Assembly (NCBI GenBank): GCA_017590115.1
Contig: JAGGNK010008559.1
Span: forward strand, 4,085,888-4,149,887
DNA from: Montifringilla adamsi
Taxonomy: Eukaryota > Chordata > Aves > Passeriformes > Passeridae
Direction of reading: 5' to 3'
DNA: 64,000 bases
The notes below the pieces were generated by a model. It was not told the DNA's origin. It made no database searches and was given only the letters and a program-made list of their open reading frames with translations. The position numbers and the translations under genes were made by a program. Within the stretch, counting starts at the first letter, position 1. Each line of letters opens with the position of its first letter. Below are positions 12,610 through 22,761 of this stretch, piece after piece.

Positions 12610-12826
12610 GTATGTAGCCCTCAAGAGCGATGATCTGCTTCCTCTGAATGTGTTCACATTCCACGGAGCTAGTAGGGAAACAGGCATTCCTTATGCAGCT
12701 AGAAGGGAAGAAAATTGTTATCTGTTCTAATTAGATGACATTAAATAATAATGTTCTAATTTTAATTAGGCTGTCTCTTGAAAAAAAAGCAATTTGTCTG
12801 AGTAACATCTTTATATTTTCATGTAG

Positions 12827-12983
12827 TCTTCATAATGAAGAGATAAAACCTTGTGTTGTCTGGGAGTCAAATTACTCAAGTGCTTCTGAAAAGGAACAAA
12901 GTTTCATTGAACGGGGTATTTTTCCTCCACAATTATCAGAAAAGCTACAATACATGCCAAGAGATTTGAAACTAACATGTCAA
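12827..12983 (+). CDS. Probable internal coding exon, unidentified protein
   Basis: The exon is bounded by a TTTTCATGTAG acceptor and a full-consensus CAA|GTAAGT donor. It is 157 bases: one leftover base plus 52 codons, ending in phase 0. The translation is soluble-protein-like. It includes IKPCVVWESNYSSASEKEQ, then RGIFPPQLSEKLQYMPRDLK, and ends LTCQ. It has an acidic/polar stretch followed by a Pro/Leu segment and a basic end. No domain is recognised. The next candidate exon, at 18497, begins in phase 0, so the two join in frame across a 5.5-kb intron unless other exons lie between. A curious shared motif, ESNYSS, occurs in both exons. Function unknown. Confidence 0.5.
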
Positions 12984-15900
12984 GTAAGTTTTTTTAAACA
13001 TTAAAAAATATATATACACATTTAAAGTCTCCTTGTCTGTTTGTTTTAGAGACTCTCCAAGGCTTAAATATTAAGGGGAATTAGCATTTGTGTCACCTGC
13101 AGCTGTGTGAGCTATATGTCCTCCAATAAAACAGCTCTGCAGCTAATGTTCCTATCACTGAGGAACCATAGCTATCCATTACTATCCAAAGACAGATGTG
13201 TAAGTTTTGGCTCATAAAAACTGGATGAAGGAAACTAATGGGACACTAATCTCCTTGTATCTCATGGGACAAAGAGAAAGTGAATAAGATTTTTAAAGAC
13301 TACAAAATTTGTTTCCTCTGCAAATGCCTTGCAAAACGTTATAAATAAATCATCAGTTTCATCATGGTTTGACTTTTGGGAGCATCACAATGACAGAATG
13401 AAAAGAACCTTGTCTTGGAACCCTGGGACAGCAGAAGCATCTATTCGTCTGTGACCAAACTCCCGTCTGCAGACACAAGCTTCTGGGAACAGGTATTTCA
13501 TCAACTACTCATTGATGACAATTATGTGATATTTACAATTTCAAAACAATGCAGATAGAGCTCTCTCGCTATAAAACTTTAACGAGCAGCATGTTTTGTT
13601 GGAAGTGTCATAAAACTTTCATCAAAGTTCAAAATATTCCCAAGAAAACAGCTCTGTCTTTGACAAGAAGATCAGAAATTTTCAGTTTAGATCAAACGCT
13701 GTGAAGAGGAAGAGAAATGTCGTCTGTTATAATTATTAGGATACGATAATTATACTTTTACAAGCTCAGAAAATTTTTAAAAAGCAACTCAGTAAACATT
13801 GTAAAATCTAGTATTAAGATTAGCTTTTATAGTTTTCCTTATAAGGGAGATGAACAAAGTCATAGTAGCTAAAACCAAACAACAGTGGTAGGAAAGAGAA
13901 TGTTGATTTAATATGTTCTTATCATTATTCAGAGAGGCTACTCTGAAAAACTGGCCACTAGGGAAAATGAAATAAAATAAAATACAAAAAAAAAAATAAA
14001 TTATTTATTTACTTCATTCTGGATCAGCTCCTTTTTTCTCACTAAGTAAAATTCCTTTACTCCTTTCCCATAGCTGATGTTATAGATAATCTTACAGAAG
14101 CAGGAGGTACTAAGTTCACTGGACTTTACAGCAGTTCTTCATTGTTAAATTGCAGATTCCCTATCCAGTGGTTCCATGAATAATCCAATAATCAAACTTA
14201 TGAATTTTGAGGCATGAAGAACTAAAATAAATCAAGAAAGAAACAAGAGCTAAGTATTACAATGTGACACAAGTTAGGACATAGTTAAAGAAAGGGTGAA
14301 AAACTCCCCCAACAATAGAAGAGAGGGTGGGTGAAAGAAACATTCTACAGAATCCCGTACATATTCTGGGAACATAAAAGAAAATGAGTTCCTTTCAGTA
14401 GAACACGCAGGCTAACAAGGATTCCATGAACCATCTTTGTGGACAAATCACAACAACAGGGCTTGTCCTTTGTTTCTGCTCTGGTTTTCTGTGGCACGTT
14501 CCAGCACAGGCCATAAGGAGATTGTTTGGTGCACTCTGTCATCAATTCCTGGCCTTGTTTTCCACACTTTGTGCTGCCTCCATAGCGCGGATCAGGGTGC
14601 TCTGCCTATCTATGGCTATCCTCGTCCAAAACCTGAAATTTCAACTAAACTGTTAAAGTCTTAGCCTGCTGTGCAGCAGCTTTTGATTCCTGAATTTTTT
14701 ATACAGTTGGCATTAGCCTGCCAAAGGATTGAAATGGAAATAATGGTGATAGCCTCCCCCATTTCCCTAAAACACACCTCCTGCTTCTTCTTTCCTTGGA
14801 GAGAGCAGTCTATGCACCACGGTTATGTCAGCCTCTTGGACAGCATGCAGAAATGTTCAAACTTAGTAATAGAGGCCTAGATCCCCAGGCCTTTACTTGA
14901 AAATATCCCTCAAACTAAGCCAAGCAATGGTGACAACACTTCCCTTCCATGTTAAAAGAAAATAGAGACCTGATCCCAGGTTTCAAATGCACAGCAGCAA
15001 CTCCAGTTTTCCCTCTAGTCACCTACTTTAGGTCCTAAAATCCAGTTATGAATCATACTTTTTGTGTAAATCCTTAGTTCTTTAGTTTACTAGAGACATG
15101 AAGACAATATTACTCTTTCAGTAACAAGGTGGTATGCAGTACTGTTCAGAGCTGCAAATGTGACCCTAAAAGCCCCCAGATGCCATTAAAATTGTGGGGT
15201 TAAGTACTCCTATATCCAAACCAAGCTGCTTCTTAGCATGCCTAAAAGTCAAGGAATATTGCTGTCAGAAGTGAAACTATCAATTAGGTTCAATAATTCC
15301 AGGAAGAACCTTTGGCAATCAGCCAGACTCCTGGTTCTTGGCAATTTGCAAGTAAAAACTGAGACCTCTCTTCCTAAATGTGGAAATGAGGTGGAATTAG
15401 AAGAGGCTTAAATTCTTGCTATGCCTCTCTATGCATCATGTATTGACCAGTGGACATAGTTTCAGACTCACTAGAACTTACTGCTAGAAATTAAGATTTA
15501 TTGCTCATCTCAGTCATGTCCAGGGTATCACAGTATGTGCTAGCTCTGGTCTCTGGATCAGATTCTTTTAAAAGCAATTGCTAAACTGGAACTGAAACAA
15601 GACCTAGATTTTGGTTTTAGGTACTAGCCCTGCTCTCCAGTTTGCCTTTACATTCTTGAGAGCCATGAGTCACATATTCAAAATTACTTTCCATCCCAAA
15701 TGGCTAGGTAGTGAAATAATAAAATGCTGTTTGAGCTTCAGAGTAATCAAAGCAGGTCTTACTTTCCCACTCTGACTCAGGAGGGCCGAGGAATAGGTGT
15801 CACTGTGCTGCAGTCATAAGATCCCCAAATTCACCTCATGTTCCCATCCCCAGCATGGGAACTGCAGAATGGGTGCTGTAGGAGGAAGATTGTTCATTTT

Positions 15901-18496
15901 CAAGCCATTTAATTTCATCATTTCTCCAGTGTAGATGATTGGAACATTTTTCTATCTGGTAAGTAGATACAGATATTCCACAACACAATTTTAGCTGGCC
16001 TGCCTCTTCAGTCTTTCCTTGCAATCATCTCACTTCTCTTCCTCTGTCAGAACTGCATTTTTAACAGCTCATTCCTTTTCACTTGTGTTTGTATGTCACA
16101 GACCTGCATTTATTCACTGTGTATTTATGTAAATATTATGTTGAAAATACCTGGGTTAACAGAAAAAGGCAAGCAATGTAAATATTTACCTCATTATATA
16201 TATTCAGCACACAAATTAAAGTAACCGAAGTTTTCTGAATGGTGTTGGGGACTTGAATAAAACAAACAGGCAGGATAGCAGCAGTGCAAGGTTTTCAATA
16301 AAAATAGTAGGGATCATTGAGTTAAAGACTTGCAGAAAACTACTCATTAAACTAAGAGAGAGAGATAAAAATGGATTCATTTAATTATGCACTTGGGTAT
16401 ATAAAAATGCTTAATACAAAGAAGTTAAGTTATGCTAGTTAAAAGTTTAATCTCCCTTTCCAGAGATCTCCATGCTTTCACACAACAAAGACATTGACAC
16501 GGATGCTGGAAATATACATGGCTAAATAATAAAAATAATGTATTCATGAGTAAATTATTCAGAGATTGACAGGAAAAATGTTGAATAAATTATTCACTGA
16601 ACATTATTTAATAATCTAGAGAGCTGGTCAAATAATAGAAATATGTATTTCAGATAATTTATTCAGAGAGTAATGTCAAAATCCTTTGGCTAGGATTTTC
16701 TTAGTCCATTAGGAATAAATAATTTGACAAGTTATTGATTATAGCTCATTTCTGTATTAAAATAAAATTCAGCAGGAATGCAGCTAAGCAGAAAGATACA
16801 TAATTGACAATAAAATGTCATCATCCTGAGGATGAAAATCTTTTATCGTGCATGCAAACACAGCCTGTGTTCAAAAATTGCTTCAAACAATGCTTACATA
16901 CCACATAGACTCATACTTCTGGGGGGGGTTTAAGATATGTAAGTCTGAGTTAATAAATGTTATCAGGCAGCACAGTGGGGCTGGGCAGAATCCTACCAGC
17001 CAGCAGTGTGGGGCTCTACAGGTTACCTATCCTTTCCTTTTAAAATATTGTGATTCATTTTCCTCAATGTCAGTAAATCAGTTATCTTTGGTATCAGAGA
17101 GCAAAAGCAAGTAGCATCTTTCTGCATGTGTTTTAGCTTAGGTTTCAAGGTATTTGTGCTCAAACAGCTGAAGTGAGTAAAAGAAATAGACTTCTTTTTA
17201 CACCTTCACAAAGGCATTTCATAACAGAAGTTTTTTCCTAGGAGCAAATCAGTGAAGAAGGGGAAAGGCCATGGTTTGTGTGGGGAGTGCTCACAATGCT
17301 GCTGCCACCCCAAGGTATAACCAAAAAGCACTTAGGAGTTTAGTTTTTTCTGAGTGCTTTTCTTGTGGGAATGTGAATCAGCACTATATCCTGTGCAGTG
17401 CTGTTATATGAAGCCACAGCTGAACTTTGAAGAATAGACAATTGAAAAATGATGTGTTTTCTTCATCAAAAGCTCTCCTCATCCTAAGGAAGCCAGCTGA
17501 ACATCTGCAGGAAAGGGCAGTCTGCCTCCTCCACACTAAATGCCCATAATTTTTCATTCTCCTCAATTCACCTGGCCAGGAAAGCTCAGACAGTGAGTAC
17601 TTCTCTGTTAAATATCCTATGCATTTTCTTCCTTACATACTGGACATTAGATACACTTATAAAGACTGCAAGTTCTTGATATTGAAGAACTGGCAGAATG
17701 GATTGAGAAACTTTGTGTATAAAAAAGTAAAATAAAATGCTAAAGTTAATTATTTGAATTCTTGTCACTACAAAAAGGCACCTGGCAGAAGGATCCTCTT
17801 CACTTGTTATTAGTTTTGAAAGTGAATGTCTAGCTATCGTAATTAGAGGTGAAATGGAAAGCAGGAGTTTTGTAAAAAATTTGCACCCAGAATTAAATCT
17901 CATGCAGATGTTACATGCACTGCTGCTGGCAATATGTTTTAGTACATACATTTTCCTTCAACTTCCACCTGTCCTCTCAGGGACAGTCCTGTATTCCCAA
18001 CTATTACTGTACTTGCTCTATTTGACATCCATCTTCATAACATTCATCACTTCAGCCTCCTGCACAGATAATCTTCTTCCAGTCATGGTTACTTTTTTTT
18101 CCTTTTCAAATTTTGAGGGTGGGAGAGAGAGAATTGCATTTCACAGTGTAGCTTTACACTTCATTAACAATAACATGCTAAAATCTATCAGGCTTCAATT
18201 AGTCAGCTCACCATGTGTTTAGCCAGCCTGACACCTGAAGATGTCTCTGCCTGCTCTCTTGGTATTGTTATGTCTTCTCACTTTCATCAGTTCATTAATA
18301 TAGTTACCATATATATTTTCCAGCCATTTTGTATAGGGACATCGTGGAAGTGTCTGTAACACTGGCAATTATAGAAATAGATGCAATTAAAACAATTTTG
18401 ATACTTGTCGTTTTGTGACTCATAACTCATCCTTCTCCCATCAGAATGTAATTTACAATACATGCCATGAAGGCTTGCATAATATTTACTTTTCAG
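12984..18496 (+). other. Likely intron of the candidate gene; nothing else certain
   Basis: AT-rich sequence between two phase-compatible candidate exons. It holds a protein-like frame at about 14505-14667, discussed as a finding, and a cluster of repeated TAAATTATTCA-type motifs at 16548-16675. The frames at 17586-17951 (minus) and 17854-18222 (plus) are hydrophobic, lack splice context and overlap each other, so they are not called. Confidence 0.4.
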
Positions 18497-18751
18497 CATC
18501 TGCTTGAAGAACGAAAAAGCCAAGCTGACCCTGAAAACATGGTGAATGTAAATGAGAAAGAATCAAACTACTCATCCACTCCACTGGTTTTAGATGGAAA
18601 ACAATTTTTTCCTCATGTTCTTAATGATCTTGAACTGAAAAGGGTGACGGACTGGAGAATTGTGCATTCATTTATGTGGATCATCCAACTCTTTCTTTAT
18701 ATCTGTTATCAGCTGTCCAATCCACTGTGTGCAAACATCCAGATATTAAAG
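18497..18751 (+). CDS. Probable coding exon with a hydrophobic segment
   Basis: An acceptor (TTTACTTTTCAG) opens a phase-0 frame that follows on from the exon ending at 12983. The first 49 codons are strongly polar: HLLEERKSQADPENM, then a second ESNYSS motif, then LDGKQFFPHVLNDLELKR. The next 36 codons contain a hydrophobic run (FMWIIQLFLYICYQL) that could be a single membrane-spanning helix. Two donors would end the exon in phase 0. One at 18644 (GTGACG) would remove the hydrophobic part; one at 18752 (GTTCAT) would keep it. Both are imperfect. If neither is used, the frame stops at 18793. I do not recognise the protein family. Confidence 0.45.
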
Positions 18752-20103
18752 GTTCATACCATCTCAAGTGTATTAATCTCATTCAGGCTTTAAACATCTT
18801 AGCTTCAAGTCCACATAGAACACTAAATCATTAACACTGAAACATGACACATGAAATTGCCTTATTATACATTTGCAAATATATAAAGTAATATTTTTAA
18901 CATAAATAAAATCACTGTTTATGCCAATGAGCTGAGAGGCTCTAAGGAAGGATTGATTGTTCCATGTTTAAGCTACTTATAGTTTTCTTGTTTCTTCTCT
19001 CAAATTTTCTGAACTTTAAGAAAAAATAGTAAAGGTCACCAATTAAATAAACAACAAAGTAAACCCTGTCCTAACCTTGAGTAGATTAAGATATCTCAAA
19101 ATGTATTTATTATACATGTAAGTGGAGAATGGCATTGACTTTTGTGTGGATAATTATTGATAGTTTTGGGTTTTTTTATAGATAAGTCCTAAGGCTGTTC
19201 CTGGAAGAATATAATTAATGATATTAATTCTCTCCCTATTCTCTAATTTCCCTTTCAACAAAAGCTAATGCTTTCTCTAATTTTTTACCCATAATAAAGC
19301 TATTTCCATAACAACCTTTTCCTCCAGGTTAACTAATAATTTACCATATAGTTACCAAATTATAAACTTTGCTATGGTCAGAGTAGGTCAGAATAAGATC
19401 AGAATAAGTGACGTCTACAGCAACTTACCTAGTAAACCAGCCACCATTAAAGAAAGGTGCAATTTTATAAACTGATGGAGAATTTTATCTCACTTTACTG
19501 TAAAGAGCTGTAAAATTTTTCATACTTTTGAGGTCAAGCTTAAAGTCTTCATCTGACAGGACTATGCTTTCTCCTTCCTGTAAATAAAGAAATTAGTTAT
19601 TTTTATTAAAAATTCCAGTTATGTATATTTTTATGTTACTTGTCTGGATGTTTGAATATGATTTATATTTGTGCTGAATACTGTTGCCCTACTGTTTTTC
19701 AATTAGCCATTTTCCATTAGCTATTTTAGCAAATTGCCAGGATTATTGTCCTACTGGAAATATTTCAGCTTCAGCCAGTACATAAATTATCTTTTACTTC
19801 CTTCTCATTCATACAAAGGCTTTAGTGCTTCTTTCTTCATTCTTTTTACATGCTAATTTGATAATTTGGGGTTTTAGCAGTTTTTAATTTCTCTCTGGGG
19901 TCAGCTGTTCTGGCTGTGTCCCCTCCCAGCTTCTTGTGCATCCCTAGGAACTCTCTCTCAGAGGGAGCTCAAAAAGTAAAACATCTTGATGTTGTGCAAA
20001 TACTGTACAACAATACCAAAAAAATCCTTATTGCCAGTACTGGTTTGGTCACAATAAAAGCCAAAAAGGGCAAATAAACTAAAGTAATAATAAAGTTTGA
20101 CCC
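18752..20103. other. Non-coding DNA, nothing specific seen
   Basis: AT-rich sequence downstream of the candidate exon. No repeats or RNA genes that I recognise. Confidence 0.45.
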
Positions 20104-20119
20104 AAAAAAAAAAAAAAAA
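20104..20119 (+). repeat. Poly(A) tract, 16 bases
   Basis: A short uninterrupted A run with no recognisable retroelement body before it. Confidence 0.85.
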
Positions 20120-20483
20120 TTGAGGAAGAGTTAATCACAGCTCTTATAACTAGTGGGAATTCTGGGTAAAAATAAGTCTGCTCTTTCTCTTTGTCGTAAG
20201 TAACATTTGAATCTTCATAACCACATTACTGACAGTAATGCATAGCTCTCTTGAAAATTTATTTTTATTTATGCATATGCACACATAGACAAAGAGATTA
20301 TAATACTAAATTTGGAAAGATGCTGAAGAGCTTTCCAAAGAATCTTTGGTATTTTTGAAGTTTATAAAGAATTTGGGCATTACTTCATCTGTTCCAGAAG
20401 GATCTCTTGTAAATGTAGTGCACTGGGAATTCAGAAACAATAGTTTTTATTTTGTCTGCTAACAAGAGAGCTTCAAGAGGCTT

Positions 20484-20690
20484 AGGTAGAGGTTATTAAG
20501 TCTGCATAATTTTACATACTCTTTCTAAACAAGGTACATGTGGTACCATGGCTGGGATCCTCTGGCACTGTGCGTGAGCAGGTAGAGGTTATTAAGTCTG
20601 CATAATTTTGTACAAATTTCCATTTACATACTCTTGCTAAACAAGGTACATGTGGTACCATGGCTGGGATCCTCTGGCACTGTGCGTGAG
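20484..20690. repeat. Two-copy tandem duplication, about 100-bp unit
   Basis: Copy one is 20484-20579 and copy two 20580-20690, both starting AGGTAGAGGTTATTAAGTC and ending CTCTGGCACTGTGCGTGAG. They differ by one substitution and by 16 bases present only in copy two (around 20610-20625). The near-identity points to a recent duplication or an assembly artefact. Each copy carries the palindrome-rich GGTACATGTGGTACC segment. Confidence 0.92.
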
Positions 20691-21263
20691 GTGAATGCCT
20701 GACCGTGCTTCTTTTTGGGGCATATCCTGGGCATTAGACCCAGGGCTTGAGCAGAAAGCACCACTGGGTCTCCAGTCCAAGGAACACACAGCCTTGGAAG
20801 CAAAAGCAGAAAAACAGGAATGAAAAAGCATCATGTAAACCCAGATATCGCAGTGATTCAAAGCCAATTTCATTCTCAATTTCTCTTTCCTCCTGAAACC
20901 GTGATGATGCAGTCTTTAAAAAATAAGACAATACAGGGATGCCATAATAAGGATGAAGCCTAAGTAGCAGCTCCAAATAGATACTAAAAAAGCTATGTAG
21001 GCATCGACGTGAAAAAAATAAAGATGCTTTGATGTGTGTCATCTTTTCATTTTAGCAATTAAAATGGCTTTTGAAGCTCTCTGGCATTTAATTTAAGCCC
21101 ATAGAGTATAAAATTATGCCGTCCCTTGCAGATAGTCCCATATTTAGCACAAACAAGGTCATAAAGATCAACAGACTTAGAAAAAATGGTAATTTGAGTT
21201 TTCAAATGTATAAACTTAATTCTCTCTATTTAGGAGCTTGCCAAAACTATGACATACAAGTGT

Positions 21264-21265
<2 letters not shown>
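20691..21265. other. Non-coding DNA, relatively GC-rich at its start
   Basis: About 20690-20830 is richer in G and C than its surroundings. The minus-strand frames here (20637-20879, 20734-21042) are not supported by splice sites or recognisable sequence. Confidence 0.4.
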
Positions 21266-21297
<32 letters not shown>

Positions 21298-21326
21298 GTT
21301 TTTTTTTTTTTTTTTTTTTTTCTTTT
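21266..21326 (+). repeat. Long poly(T) tract followed by CTTTTAG
   Basis: Thirty-one T, GG, then 23 more T and CTTTTAG. It is the longest homopolymer block in the window. Read on the minus strand it is a 50-plus-base A tail, but the sequence on the side where a retrocopy body would lie (after 21326) is not recognised. Confidence 0.95.
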
Positions 21327-22513
21327 AGCTGCAAAATCAGGGGGTGCTTGGTGTTTGTTAACATCTTTTTACATAAACACAGCTCTGAGATGGAGAAACT
21401 CTTTTTTACCAGTGTAAAAACATGAACAAGAATCCTATATTCTGTCCTGAAAGACCTCTGTCTAATATGCTGTTTGAAAGATTACCCAGCAGAAACATTT
21501 TCTTATTTAAAAAAAAGTGGTATTCCAGTCTTCCTAATATTTATTCTGACATCTCTGCACTCAAATGACATCTGCTTATATGTCTTAAATATGTGACAAC
21601 TCAGGATGAATGATGTTAAATTTTTCATTCAAGCATGACAATTTAGAGGAACTTAACAGAAAGGATCTTGAATGATATAAAACCCCTTTAGACTGTGTTG
21701 TGAAATTACACCAGTAATTACACTGTGGATATATTATGAAGTAGCAAATGCAATTATTCCAATTGTACATGGTAATCTTGAGAAACATTTACCAGTAAAA
21801 CTTTCAAGATGCAGGTTTCATAAAAGGTGCTAGATGTAATAATGATCCAAGTGCTGGATGCAGTTTGACCACAAAAGTGTTAGTGGGATCTGTGGGATCT
21901 CACAGAATAACTGATGTTGTTCTAACATTTCCTTTCCATGGAAAGATTGCTGTTGTAAAATGCATTGCAAACCAAAAATGAGTCTCTGTGTCTTTGCTAT
22001 AATACAGAGTGAGATTTGCAACAGGAAAAAAGAATATCATCAAAGTGTACTATAGTAAAAACTCACACACACCCACATACACAAATTAAAATAAACTTTG
22101 CTTCCTAACTACTTTACTCCACAGTGTTGTATTTTACCAGTCATAGCAGCATTGTACTAAATCAGATTTAGCTAACAGGTGCTCTCCAGGCTGTGGACAA
22201 TTACATAACAAAAATGTATTACAGTGCTCACTCTTGGGAGTAAAGACTTTTGCTATAATAGTGGAATGCATTATAGGAAGTGGAATTTTAAATGGACTTC
22301 AACAGAACTGGTGGCTTGAATGCTTGGTGATACATCAGGGGGAGCGCCACAGAAGAAAGCCTCACAGGAAGATAATTTATGTATTAGAAACACTTATGCT
22401 TTCCATTGCATATATTTGCAACAATAAATCAAATGGACAACATGTTTCCTCTTTGTATTTGCAATAAGCATTTCTAGCTGTTAACACTGTGGATTTTTTT
22501 TTTCATTATGTAG
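21327..22513. other. Non-coding DNA, nothing specific seen
   Basis: AT-rich sequence with a small direct repeat (GGGATCTGTGGGATCT) near 21886. The 77-codon frame at 22234-22467 has no splice support. Confidence 0.4.
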
Positions 22514-22591
22514 TTTCATTATCCACTCATACTTCTGAAAAATGAGAAAATGGACGAACACACAGAGCTGGCAGATTTAAATGGCTCTTAG
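22514..22591 (+). CDS. Weak candidate terminal exon
   Basis: A strong pyrimidine-rich acceptor (ten T, then CATTATGTAG) opens a phase-0 frame of 25 codons and a stop: FHYPLILLKNEKMDEHTELA, then a short Asp/Asn end. The phase fits either donor of the exon at 18497. A short frame like this can easily arise by chance. The exon at 28065 is a rival last exon but is in another phase. Confidence 0.25.
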   Translation, partial: FHYPLILLKNEKMDEHTELADLNGS

Positions 22592-22755
22592 AGAAGTACT
22601 TCAACATCAAAAATGATCAAGAGCAAATTGTTTACGCAACCTTTGCTTTCAGCACCTTCCCTAACAAATAGTACTAGCAAATGAATCATGTAAAACAACT
22701 TAAATGCAATTCTGGAAAGGAGGGGAAGAATTTCCTTACAAATTCATATGTTATT

Positions 22756-22761
22756 AATAAA
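22756..22761 (+). terminator. Possible polyadenylation signal
   Basis: A canonical AATAAA lies 165 bases after the stop of the candidate terminal exon at 22514-22591. It matters only if that exon is real, since AATAAA is common in AT-rich DNA. Confidence 0.2.

Noticed and set aside
17854..18222. 122-codon hydrophobic frame
   Set aside because: No splice context, overlaps a frame on the other strand, and reads as T-rich chance sequence.
21116..21328. 70-codon frame ending in polyphenylalanine
   Set aside because: Created by the long T tract.
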